This document shows, in pieces, positions 8,972 through 16,882 of a stretch of DNA of 31,238 nucleotides (its first letter is position 1; every line of letters begins with the position of its first letter). Made by a program: the position numbers and the translations under genes. The notes beneath the pieces were generated by a model. The model worked only from the letters and a program-made list of their open reading frames with translations. It searched no databases and had not been told where the DNA came from. Source of the DNA: HGM04593 sp964423665 (GTDB lineage Bacteria; Bacteroidota; Bacteroidia; Bacteroidales; Bacteroidaceae); the NCBI GenBank assembly GCA_964423665.1, contig CAYRFX010000024.1, positions 1-31,238 of the forward strand, in the 5' to 3' direction.

Positions 8972-10174
8972 TTATTTGCCAAATTTTCCACCCATCTTGC
9001 CGCCGTTCTTGGCACCATTGCCACCACCTGCGGCAAAGATATTCTCGCCATAGTTTACAGCCTTGAAACCGGCATCTTGTTTGCGGCGGAAGGCAATCTC
9101 TATGAGTTTATCCACAAGTGTTCCGAAATTATATCCGCTATATTCCCACAGATAGAACGAGAGCGAGCCGGGAATGGTGTTTATCTCGTTTACAAAAATC
9201 TTGCCGGTTGCCTCATCTATAATAAAGTCGATTCGTGCAACACCATCGCATGAGAGTGCACGGAATGTGTCGCATGCTGCTTTCTGTATAAAATCAGTGC
9301 TCTCCTTGGGCAGGTTTGCCGGTATCTCTCGTACTGTGGATTGCATGCCTTGGCTCTGTTTGCCGCCTCCGTTCATGTACTTATCTTGGTACGACAATAT
9401 CTCTCCGCTGCGCACCGGTACCTCGCACACCGATGGTTCGCACTCGTAATAATTGCCCAGCACGGCGCAGTTTACTTCTTTTAGTTTTTGTACATATTTT
9501 TCAATAATTATACGGCTTGTAAAAGAGATTGCGTAATCTACTGCATCGATAAACTCTTCGCGGTTGTGTGCAGCACGAATACCTACGCTGGAGCCACTGT
9601 TGGCGGGCTTTACAATAACAGGGTAGCCGAGTTTCTCCTCAACCATTGCTATGGTGCTCTCCTGTTTGTCGCTCCACTCCTTGTCGCTGAACCAGCAGTA
9701 GTCTATCACGGGAATTCCGCACTCTTTGAGAATCATTTTCATTGTGATTTTATCCATTCCGTTTGCCGATGCAAGTGTGTTGCAACCTGTGTAGGGGATG
9801 CCGGAGAACTCCATTACTCCTTGGAAAGTACCATCCTCGCAGTTGGTGCCGTGCAGGGCAGGGAGTATTACATCGAGTTTTGTAACTATCTCTTTTTGGA
9901 AGAATCCTTTTTTGCAACGATAGAGGTTGGTGTCGCCGTAAATGGGGCGCATATATACCTCCTCGCACATTGATAGCAGTTTTTTTGTGTCGCGGTAGTT
10001 GGCTACGTTAAAGAGGGCGTCGCCAGTGTACCAATTACCTGCTTTTGTAATGTATATGGGGGTAATGTCATATTTCTCTCTGTCCATTGCCGCCATAGCC
10101 TGGTTGGCTGTGATTACTGAAATCTCATTTTCAACGGAACGTCCGCCAAAAACTACTCCTACATTTATTTTCAT
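8972..10174 (-). CDS. D-alanine--D-alanine ligase family ATP-grasp enzyme
   Basis: 400 residues, longer than typical Ddl (about 310-360). The N-terminal VGVVFGGRSVENEIS is the Ddl-type GG-S-E-E-S motif. ALHGTNCEDGTFQG (H108) corresponds to the HGxxGEDG substrate loop, with Cys replacing the first Gly. IVKPANSGSSVG (K189) is the ATP-grasp lysine and glycine-rich loop, and FVNEINTIPGSL (E330, N332) holds the Mg-binding residues. The catalytic loop reads DKYMNGGGKQSQG, longer and more Gly/Gln-rich than the usual Y-D-Y-E-A-K-Y type. The last 24 residues are a Gly/Lys/Asn tail. The reaction is ATP-dependent joining of D-Ala to D-Ala or another D-residue or hydroxy acid. It lies 185 bases downstream of a MurF-like gene, so it may be a dedicated ligase rather than the housekeeping Ddl; sequence alone cannot decide. 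Confidence 0.85.
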   Translation of the reverse strand: MKINVGVVFGGRSVENEISVITANQAMAAMDREKYDITPIYITKAGNWYTGDALFNVANYRDTKKLLSMCEEVYMRPIYGDTNLYRCKKGFFQKEIVTKLDVILPALHGTNCEDGTFQGVMEFSGIPYTGCNTLASANGMDKITMKMILKECGIPVIDYCWFSDKEWSDKQESTIAMVEEKLGYPVIVKPANSGSSVGIRAAHNREEFIDAVDYAISFTSRIIIEKYVQKLKEVNCAVLGNYYECEPSVCEVPVRSGEILSYQDKYMNGGGKQSQGMQSTVREIPANLPKESTDFIQKAACDTFRALSCDGVARIDFIIDEATGKIFVNEINTIPGSLSFYLWEYSGYNFGTLVDKLIEIAFRRKQDAGFKAVNYGENIFAAGGGNGAKNGGKMGGKFGK

Positions 10175-10293
10175 TGTTCTATATATATTTGATTGTTATT
10201 GTCTATGGTTATATGTACTGTGTAAATTGCCTGTGGGTTATCTGAAATTGTCGGGTTTATCGTTGATTCGCTTTGCTTTTCGCGACCCGCCCT

Positions 10294-10312
10294 GCATCAC
10301 CTTTGGCGATGC
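10294..10312. other. Short hairpin in the MurF-like / Ddl-like intergenic region
   Basis: GCATCACC-TTT-GGCGATGC can fold with one G-U pair. The 185-base gap (10175-10359) around it is more GC-rich than other gaps here and has no reading frame I trust. It may be an mRNA-processing or attenuation element or a decayed repeat. I see no consensus promoter for the Ddl-like gene in it. Confidence 0.3.
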
Positions 10313-10359
10313 TACATGCGACTATTCGCTGCAAAACTCGTCTATAATTTGCCGATAAC

Positions 10360-11937
10360 TTACTTAAAGTTATCAGGCAAATCATTCTCGTAAAGCACAA
10401 CATCGCCGGCTTTTAGTATTGTTGCAAGATGTGCGTGTGCGTGGTTGAGCGAGTCGGCAAGAAAATATCTGTCGCTTCCCATCTTGCCTTTTTCTATGCC
10501 CTCTTTTATAGCTTCACGGTTGGTCTGGTTTACCACTATTGCATAGTCGGCACAACGGGCAATCTCCTCGCCTAATCCTCGGTTGGCTTCAGCCTGCTTT
10601 GCACCCATCTCCACAAAACCGGGGGTGATGATTATGCGCTTGTTACCTTCTCCCACTGCAAAGTTACGCAGAACATTGAGTGCCATTTTTGCTCCTTGCG
10701 GGTTGGAGTTATAGGCATCGTCGAGCACTGTAACGCCGCCCGAATTGCGCATTGAGAGGCGGTGCTCCACCGGTTGCAGACGTGCAATGGCATTTTTCTG
10801 CTTTTGTACAGGCACCAGCAAATGGTTGGCTGCGGCTATTGAACCTATTATATTGAGCAGATTACCCTCGCCCAAGAGGCGGCTGCTGTATTGCTCCTCG
10901 CTTTCTTCGGTGCGGAGTTTGAATGAAAGCCCTCCTGCCCCATACTGTACATCTGTTGCGCGGTAGCAGGCATCGCTGCTGGTGCCGTATGTTATAACCT
11001 TGCAGTGGCTTGTTATCTTTTTGTAGCTCTTAATATAAGGAGAGTCGGTGTTTATGATGCCAAGTCCATTTGCGGGGAGCGAGTTTATAAGCTCAAACTT
11101 TGTGTCTTGTATGTTCTCTACGCTCTTGAAAGTTTCCAGGTGCATCTCGCCCACGGCTGTAACGATTCCTATTGCGGGGTGAACAAGGTCGCAAATCTCC
11201 TTAATGTCGTTCCGTTGCTTTGCGCCCATCTCCACGATGAATACCTGATGATAGGGACGCAACTGTTCGCGTATGGTGCGTATGACACCCAGCAGAGTAT
11301 TGAAATTTCCGGGGGTAACAAGTACGTTGTATTTCTCGGCAAGGATATTTGCAAGATAGTTCTTTGTACTGGTTTTTCCAAAACTTCCCGTGACTCCTAT
11401 TATAATGAGATTCTTGTTGCTCTCTATAATTCTCTTGGCATCGTTGTAGTAGTTACGGTTAATCCCTTTCTCAATGGGTGTGTTAATGAAATTGGCTGCA
11501 AGCATCACTCCGTCGGATAGTAGAATGAGCACTGTGGCTGTGATTGTTGCGGCTGCCGGGCTCAATATCGCTACTATGGCAACAATAATTGCATAGAGCA
11601 ACAGGGTGGTGGTATATAACCTCACAACCCTTTTGGTAAACACAAGCGGTGTTTTTTGTTGTTTCTGTTTTCCCGCTTTTCCTTTTATAACTATAAAAAG
11701 GAGGGCTACAGCAACGGCTGCCAGTGCAATTATGGGACCGGGCAATAATGTGCAGAATAGCAATATAAGCGCAATTATGCGGTTTATTCCAAAGATGTTG
11801 CCTTGTCCCAGCCATCGCATGTAACGGCTGTAACGATATGAACTGAGCTGGAACATGTGTATATCGTGCTTTGCCGAGATTGTTCCAAAAAATATTGCAC
11901 AGAGCAGGAGTGTGGATATAATGATATATAAATTCAT
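10360..11937 (-). CDS. Membrane-anchored MurF-like Mur ligase
   Basis: 525 residues. The C-terminal two thirds is a Mur ligase: P-loop VTGSFGKTSTKNYL (K188), VEMGAKQRNDI as in MurF, and DDAYNSNPQGAKMAL, the MurF-type motif at the start of the C-terminal ligase domain. The first about 165 residues do not form the MurF UDP-MurNAc-binding domain. They contain about five hydrophobic segments (near 1-19, 52-66, 68-87, 106-128, 130-150), so the catalytic part should be membrane-tethered on the cytoplasmic side. Mur ligases activate a carboxylate with ATP and join it to an amine, and MurF uses D-Ala-D-Ala as the amine. With a Ddl-like gene downstream and a hydrolase 4 bases upstream, I infer that it attaches a D-dipeptide to a membrane-located acceptor. 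Acceptor unknown. Confidence 0.8.
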   Translation of the reverse strand: MNLYIIISTLLLCAIFFGTISAKHDIHMFQLSSYRYSRYMRWLGQGNIFGINRIIALILLFCTLLPGPIIALAAVAVALLFIVIKGKAGKQKQQKTPLVFTKRVVRLYTTTLLLYAIIVAIVAILSPAAATITATVLILLSDGVMLAANFINTPIEKGINRNYYNDAKRIIESNKNLIIIGVTGSFGKTSTKNYLANILAEKYNVLVTPGNFNTLLGVIRTIREQLRPYHQVFIVEMGAKQRNDIKEICDLVHPAIGIVTAVGEMHLETFKSVENIQDTKFELINSLPANGLGIINTDSPYIKSYKKITSHCKVITYGTSSDACYRATDVQYGAGGLSFKLRTEESEEQYSSRLLGEGNLLNIIGSIAAANHLLVPVQKQKNAIARLQPVEHRLSMRNSGGVTVLDDAYNSNPQGAKMALNVLRNFAVGEGNKRIIITPGFVEMGAKQAEANRGLGEEIARCADYAIVVNQTNREAIKEGIEKGKMGSDRYFLADSLNHAHAHLATILKAGDVVLYENDLPDNFK

Positions 11938-11941
11938 AATC

Positions 11942-12706
11942 TTATGCTATCTTGAAAAAACTTTTCATAACTTGTGTAAAGAGCCCCTGATTCTCGAGAA
12001 ACGAAAAGTGCCCGGTTCCATGTGCTATCACTAATCCTGCATCGGGGATTAGTTTTTCCATTGTCTTTGCATCGGATAATGGGGTTGCAGTGTCCATATT
12101 ACCCCAGAACAGCAGTGTGGGCGCTGAAATTCTTGGCAACAGGTGCGTGAGGTCCTCGTTTACCACTTTTGAGAGTATGGCACGCATCTTTGGCGACGCG
12201 TTGTTGTAGTCGGCAGAGCCGGCTCCTTTACGGCGCTTCTCAATAATTGCATCAGCCTTTTTCTTGGGCAAGAATGTGTAACACAGCCACTTTAACAGCT
12301 TGAAGGTATATACTTTATAATAATATTTGAACGGTCGTTTAGGCTTTATTCCTGCAGCATCTACAAGTACTACGCGGCTTGTTTTGTTGCGCGATGCGTA
12401 TATGATGCTGATGCGTCCTCCAAAAGAGTGCCCCACAAGCGCGGGGTGTTGCAGATTGTTGTCTTTTGCAAAACTCTCAACCATGCGGGTGTACTCTTCG
12501 GTACCCCACACTGCATCTGGTTCCTGTGATGCTCCAAAGCCCGGGAAATCAAAATTAAATACTTTGTATTGAGTGGCAAGCACGGCTTGCAGGTGCTTGA
12601 AAATCTCATTGCTGCATCCCCAGCCATGAAGCAATAGCACAGGCTCTCCCTCGCCTGCAACCTCAATGTTTATATCGATATTGTCGTATCTGTATTTCAT
12701 ATTCAT
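11942..12706 (-). CDS. Alpha/beta-fold hydrolase, first gene of the MurF-like set
   Basis: 254 residues, no signal peptide. LLLHGWGCSNEIF supplies the oxyanion-hole HG, the nucleophile elbow is GHSFGG (S94), the acid is D205 in LLFWGNMDTATP, and the histidine is H233 in HGTGHFSF, giving a full Ser-Asp-His triad. A cap-like stretch rich in Lys/Arg and aromatic residues (about 120-165, including FKLLKWLCYTFLPKKK) could contact membrane. Esterase, amidase, thioesterase and peptidase activities are all possible. The stop is 4 bases from the start of the Mur ligase gene, so the two are surely co-transcribed. ATG at 12700 is an alternative start two codons in. Confidence 0.8.
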   Translation of the reverse strand: MNMKYRYDNIDINIEVAGEGEPVLLLHGWGCSNEIFKHLQAVLATQYKVFNFDFPGFGASQEPDAVWGTEEYTRMVESFAKDNNLQHPALVGHSFGGRISIIYASRNKTSRVVLVDAAGIKPKRPFKYYYKVYTFKLLKWLCYTFLPKKKADAIIEKRRKGAGSADYNNASPKMRAILSKVVNEDLTHLLPRISAPTLLFWGNMDTATPLSDAKTMEKLIPDAGLVIAHGTGHFSFLENQGLFTQVMKSFFKIA

Positions 12707-12742
12707 GAATCTTGCCGTTTTGCGACAAAATAAATTCTTTCG

Positions 12743-12750
12743 CGAAGATA
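12743..12750 (-). promoter_or_regulatory. Possible -7 element TATCTTCG for the hydrolase / Mur ligase operon
   Basis: On the minus strand TATCTTCG lies 36 bases before the hydrolase ATG. It differs from TAnnTTTG at one position and is identical to the element in front of mutS2. I see no clear -33 TTTG at the right distance in the AT-rich upstream stretch. Confidence 0.35.
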
Positions 12751-12806
12751 ATGAATATTATTTATATAAATGATTTATGTTTTTATAAATAATTGTGAGA
12801 GGTAAC

Positions 12807-12846
12807 AAAAAATTCGGTTACAGCCGCGGCTGTAACCGAATTTTTT
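12807..12846 (-). terminator. Rho-independent terminator of the GH31 gene
   Basis: Perfect 40-bp palindrome with arms AAAAAATTCGGTTACAGCCG and its exact complement, no spacer, 19 bases after the GH31 stop. On the minus strand the stem ends in TTTTTT, the normal form of an intrinsic terminator. The rest of the 12707-12865 gap is AT-rich and holds only the possible hydrolase promoter. Confidence 0.85.
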
Positions 12847-12865
12847 ATTGTTGCATATATCCCGA

Positions 12866-15800
12866 TTAGAACTTTATGCAGTTTAGGTGTTTATCAACAA
12901 TTACACCGTTTGTGGCCTTGATGTTGAACTTGACATTCTTCTTAGCCTTGAGCGTAACCTTTGCAAGTGTGCAGTTGCCGCCAATTGTGCTCTGGTTGCC
13001 CTCGTTGATGAATGTGGGGTAAACAGCTGTCTCGCCGTTGCTGTGCAGACGGTTCTTGCTGTAGTTGCTCATATTGCCAGTCTCCCCAGCCTCGATGCCC
13101 ACATACTCATACTCTGCGGGGTTGTAGGGGAGTGAAAGTCCGAATGCATTTACATTGGCAAGTCCCTCGCCGCTGATTGTGATTACAACCTCCTCGCCCG
13201 CCTTGTAGTTCTTCTTCTCTGCTGCGATGGTGATGTTACCGGCAATGGTGTTCTCGGCGCTCTCATATACGCCGTCGCCAATGCGTGTCGCTGCAACAGA
13301 GATGTCGTAAGCGTCAATAAGACCGTTTTCGTTTACATCACCTATGCTCACATACTCAAAGTCGCTGTCGCTCTTGCGCAAACCATTATAGTTGAGGTAT
13401 GATGTGAGATCGTTCTCATCAATCTTCTTGTCCTTGTTTATGTCACCCGAGAGGAATGAATCGCTGCCGGGAACCTTGAATATATACATCTCGCGGCCCG
13501 AACCGAAGTTGCCCACAGCCTCGCTCACATGAATTTTTATAAAGCGTGCTTTGGGGTTGCCCTCGAATGTAAATACCTTGGTGTCGGGTGTGCGCTCCCA
13601 GTTTACAGCAACGGGCTCGCTCCAGTTCTCTTTGTTGGTGCTGTAGCTGATGGTTGCCTTTGTGATGGTACCATTGCTGGCATCCTCGCGGCCCAGATAG
13701 TGCAGTTTGTCGAGTGTAGAGAGACCGTTGAGGTCGATTACAAGGTCGAATGGAATCGCGTTCACGCCATATGCGGTGTGCCATATGTTGCCCTCCTCGA
13801 AGTCGAAGAGACGGTTGGGTCCCTGACCACCCTGGTTAGCGCAGGTTGTTGTGGCGGTAACGCCTGTGAGTGCCCACTCGAGCGGGTTGCTCTTTGTGGT
13901 GCTCTCTATTGTGGTCCACTCCGATGTACCGGTCTTGTTTACAGCGCGCAGGTTGAACTTGTATGTTGTCACGGGTGTCAAATCCTCGAACAACAGGCTT
14001 GTCTCTTTGATGGTGCTGTAGATGCGACCCTCGAACTCAATTTCGTAGTAGTCGGCATTTGCTACCTTCTCCCAAGTGGGTGTCAGGGTGTATGCCTGGC
14101 AATTCTCGTCGGTAACGGTTGCCTTGGGAGCCACGAGTGCGCCCTCGCTTGCAAGCAGTGTGCTTGCTATGTTCAATTCGTGGCCTTTGATGTTGAGAAC
14201 GGTTGCATTGGCGGTAACATCGCTCTTCGCAATCTTCACCATTATAACAGGGTTCTTTGCGATTTCAACCTTCTCAAACTCGCTACCCTTTGTGGCAAAA
14301 CGGTTGAGGTTGGGTGCTGCGTCGTAGAACCATACGTTCTCGCCGTTGTTGAAATCCTCGATGCTGTTTACCTGGGCGAGTTTCACGCTCTTCTTGCCCA
14401 CCTTGGCAGCCACCTTCTTGGGTGCGACGCTTGCGTTTACGCGGAAGATTGTAGTCTTCTCCTTTACAAAACCGTTAAAGTCGCCCTCGGTGGGGTTTAC
14501 GGTAACGGTTACGTTGCCCTTGGCATCGCGGCACTGCTCAATGTGTGTGGTTGCGAATTCTCCTGCGCGGTAGAGCTCGGTAACACCGTCGTCGTCATAC
14601 TCGGTGAATGATGTTGCGCCTGCGGGGTATATGTCGTATATGCGCAGTGCCTTGTCAATATCCTTTACGTTGTTGTTGGGGTTGGTCATAGGTATGATTG
14701 CACCCGCCTTAACGAATACGGGAAGTTTCCACAATGGAGCATCGAAATTGTTGATTACGCGGCCACCCTCATACTTCTCGCCAGTGTACCAATCGTACCA
14801 GTCGCCCTCGGGCAAGTATATGTTGTTGCGGATATCGTTGCCATTCTTGTCCATTGCGGTTTCTTGGTAGATAGGTGCAACAAGGAAACTGGGACCATAC
14901 ATATATTGGTAGCGTGTTGCTGTGCCCATTGTGTAGGCATTTGCCTCGTCCTCGAGGAACATTGCGCGTACCATAGGCTTGCCATCGACAGCCTCGCGTG
15001 CGATGCTGTATGTATAGGGCATAAGCTCTGCCTTCATCTTCATATATGAGCGGTTGATTGATGTGGCGGGCTCGCCAAGGGCGTGGGGATACTTCTCGTT
15101 AGAGCCCCAGCCGTCCATATTAAGCATCATAGGTGTAAAAACTTTCCATTGGTACTCGCGCACGAATACGGGAGTGTTCTTTCCGCCGAAAATACCATCG
15201 ACATCTGATGTGATGTTGGGCTGTCCCGAAAGTCCCGAACCTATGAATGTGGGGATATGGAATCGGATATATTCCCACTCGCCACCGGTTTGGTCGCCGC
15301 TCCATATTGTAGCATAGCGCTGTGTGCCTGCCCAGCCGTCGCACGAGATTATATAAGGACGTGCATTGCTACCATAATAGGTCATAATGCCGGCAGCATC
15401 GGTAACGCCACGGAGTCCGAAAGAGTAACCGGGACCCACCCAGGCAACGTCGGTCTTGAGAACGCGTACACCGGCATCGCGCACCTCCTTTACAAGGTCG
15501 CGTTGCAGGAGTGCGCTTACCCCCTCGCGAGGCATAAGGTTCGACTCGGTCCACAAACCAATCTCCACACCTTTTGCGCGTGCATATTCGCCGAACTCTT
15601 TAAGGTTTTGCACGTTGCCTTCAAGGGTCTCCGTTTGACCGTAACCAGCTCCGTAACCATCGTTGGGGAGGAACCAGCCAAGGGGCATATCCTGGTTTAG
15701 GTAGCGATCTACTGCGGCACGAGCAGAGAACTGATAATTGTTCTTCTCGCCATTTAGTGACTCCTTGGTGCCGCCATTGTCGGTCTGGCTCTCCTTGTAT

Positions 15801-16699
15801 CGCTTGCCATCCTCGTAGAGCATGCCGTTGCCGTCTTTGCTCTCTGTCCAATAGTCGCGGTTGTATGCGTTAAGGTGGCCCATATAGAAACCGAACTTAG
15901 GCATAAGAACCGGGTTGCCGGTGAGCTGGTAGAAATCGTTCAAAAGGGCAATGCCACAGTTGTTTATCATAAAGAAAACATCGAGGTAATCGGTCTCGTG
16001 CATCAGAGTTACTACGCCCTCCTCGGCTGCTGCAAAATCGTATATACCCTTTTTGAATGTGTGCCACATGAAGCCATAGCCGCCTGTTGACCAAAAGAAG
16101 GGGTTGGGTGATGCTACGCCGCCGTCAACCCAGCTGCTTTGGTTCTCGATGTCTATTTTCTTGCCTTTGTGCGAGAAACGGCCGTTCTGCACACCGCCGC
16201 CATAGAAATATTCTTCGGGGTTTGCTTTCAGAGTGAGTGTGGTTTTTGCATTTTTGAACAGGGCAGGAGCAATTTCCTCAAAAGCTACCTTGCCTGTTGC
16301 AAGGTTCTTCACCTTCATTGTACCGCTCTTTTTGCATATTGCAACCTCAATTTCGGCTGTGGTGATGGTGTAGCACTTGTCACACTCACTTACCTCTACC
16401 TTTGATACCGCCTTGCGGGGGTTGTCCACAAGGATTTTGGCCTGGGGGTTGGCAACGGGGTCACGCAAAATGCCGCCGTTGTTATCGCGGAACAAGCGGA
16501 AGATGTTCTCGCCATAGAAATCAAGCGTTACTCGTTGCTTGTTGCTCAAGTTGAGCTCCACTGTGGTGGGGTTGATTTTTACCACCTTGTCGATGGTTGT
16601 CCCGTCGTTTGCAGGAGCGGCTTGCAGTTGCGCGCCTTGTGCAAAAAGCATAAGTGCAGCAAGAGCAAAAGCCTTGATTTTGCAGCTTTTAATGTTCAT
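12866..16699 (-). CDS. Secreted GH31 glycosidase (alpha-N-acetylgalactosaminidase-like) with FN3, CBM32-like, dockerin and cohesin modules
   Basis: 1277 residues with a signal peptide (about 1-28). The N-terminal beta-sandwich includes YFYGGGVQNGRFSHKG. In the GH31 barrel the nucleophile is D417 in LKTDVAWVGPGYSFG and the acid/base D469 in WSGDQTGGEWEY, followed by FIGSGLSGQPN. These motifs recall the GH31 branch with alpha-GalNAcase activity on mucin-type O-glycans; that subfamily assignment is from memory and less sure than GH31. Then come an FN3 domain (about 855-940), an F5/8-type or CBM32-like domain (about 945-1080), two dockerin Ca loops (D1086-D1097 and D1121-D1132) and a cohesin-like domain (about 1148-1277). 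The family usually stops after the dockerin or earlier, so dockerin and cohesin on one chain are notable. The gene stands alone between terminator and divergent mutS2. Confidence 0.87.
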   Translation of the reverse strand: MNIKSCKIKAFALAALMLFAQGAQLQAAPANDGTTIDKVVKINPTTVELNLSNKQRVTLDFYGENIFRLFRDNNGGILRDPVANPQAKILVDNPRKAVSKVEVSECDKCYTITTAEIEVAICKKSGTMKVKNLATGKVAFEEIAPALFKNAKTTLTLKANPEEYFYGGGVQNGRFSHKGKKIDIENQSSWVDGGVASPNPFFWSTGGYGFMWHTFKKGIYDFAAAEEGVVTLMHETDYLDVFFMINNCGIALLNDFYQLTGNPVLMPKFGFYMGHLNAYNRDYWTESKDGNGMLYEDGKRYKESQTDNGGTKESLNGEKNNYQFSARAAVDRYLNQDMPLGWFLPNDGYGAGYGQTETLEGNVQNLKEFGEYARAKGVEIGLWTESNLMPREGVSALLQRDLVKEVRDAGVRVLKTDVAWVGPGYSFGLRGVTDAAGIMTYYGSNARPYIISCDGWAGTQRYATIWSGDQTGGEWEYIRFHIPTFIGSGLSGQPNITSDVDGIFGGKNTPVFVREYQWKVFTPMMLNMDGWGSNEKYPHALGEPATSINRSYMKMKAELMPYTYSIAREAVDGKPMVRAMFLEDEANAYTMGTATRYQYMYGPSFLVAPIYQETAMDKNGNDIRNNIYLPEGDWYDWYTGEKYEGGRVINNFDAPLWKLPVFVKAGAIIPMTNPNNNVKDIDKALRIYDIYPAGATSFTEYDDDGVTELYRAGEFATTHIEQCRDAKGNVTVTVNPTEGDFNGFVKEKTTIFRVNASVAPKKVAAKVGKKSVKLAQVNSIEDFNNGENVWFYDAAPNLNRFATKGSEFEKVEIAKNPVIMVKIAKSDVTANATVLNIKGHELNIASTLLASEGALVAPKATVTDENCQAYTLTPTWEKVANADYYEIEFEGRIYSTIKETSLLFEDLTPVTTYKFNLRAVNKTGTSEWTTIESTTKSNPLEWALTGVTATTTCANQGGQGPNRLFDFEEGNIWHTAYGVNAIPFDLVIDLNGLSTLDKLHYLGREDASNGTITKATISYSTNKENWSEPVAVNWERTPDTKVFTFEGNPKARFIKIHVSEAVGNFGSGREMYIFKVPGSDSFLSGDINKDKKIDENDLTSYLNYNGLRKSDSDFEYVSIGDVNENGLIDAYDISVAATRIGDGVYESAENTIAGNITIAAEKKNYKAGEEVVITISGEGLANVNAFGLSLPYNPAEYEYVGIEAGETGNMSNYSKNRLHSNGETAVYPTFINEGNQSTIGGNCTLAKVTLKAKKNVKFNIKATNGVIVDKHLNCIKF

Positions 16700-16740
16700 A
16701 GTTATAAGATTTATTGAATTATATTTATTCGTGGCTACTT

Positions 16741-16771
16741 TGCGCCATGGCGCAGAATGTCAATATTCTGC
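16741..16771 (-). promoter_or_regulatory. Overlapping inverted repeats in the GH31 leader, possible operator or leader hairpin
   Basis: TGCGCCATGGCGCA (16741-16754) is a perfect 14-bp palindrome. GCAGAAT (16752-16758) and ATTCTGC (16765-16771) form a second inverted repeat that shares three bases with the first. The second repeat abuts the -7 element at 16771-16778 and should cover the transcription start. It is either a repressor site or an RNA switch between two exclusive hairpins. Confidence 0.4.
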
Positions 16772-16778
16772 AAATTTA
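16771..16778 (-). promoter_or_regulatory. -7 element TAAATTTG of the GH31 gene
   Basis: On the minus strand TAAATTTG matches TAnnTTTG exactly, 71 bases before the GH31 ATG. I find no good -33 TTTG upstream, so an activator may be needed, or the match may be chance. Confidence 0.45.
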
Positions 16779-16882
16779 TAAAAATATATGTTATCTATGA
16801 AATTATTTTTTTTGAATTAATTGTGTGCGTGCGCAATAACTGCAATTTATCGTTATTTTTTTATGTTTATAATAATTTGAGT

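Noticed and set aside
13529..14611. 360-codon open frame on the plus strand inside the GH31 gene
   Set aside because: It lies wholly antisense to strongly supported FN3, CBM32-like and catalytic C-terminal coding sequence. Its translation is Cys/Val/Leu-rich without any domain, typical of the complement of a coding frame.
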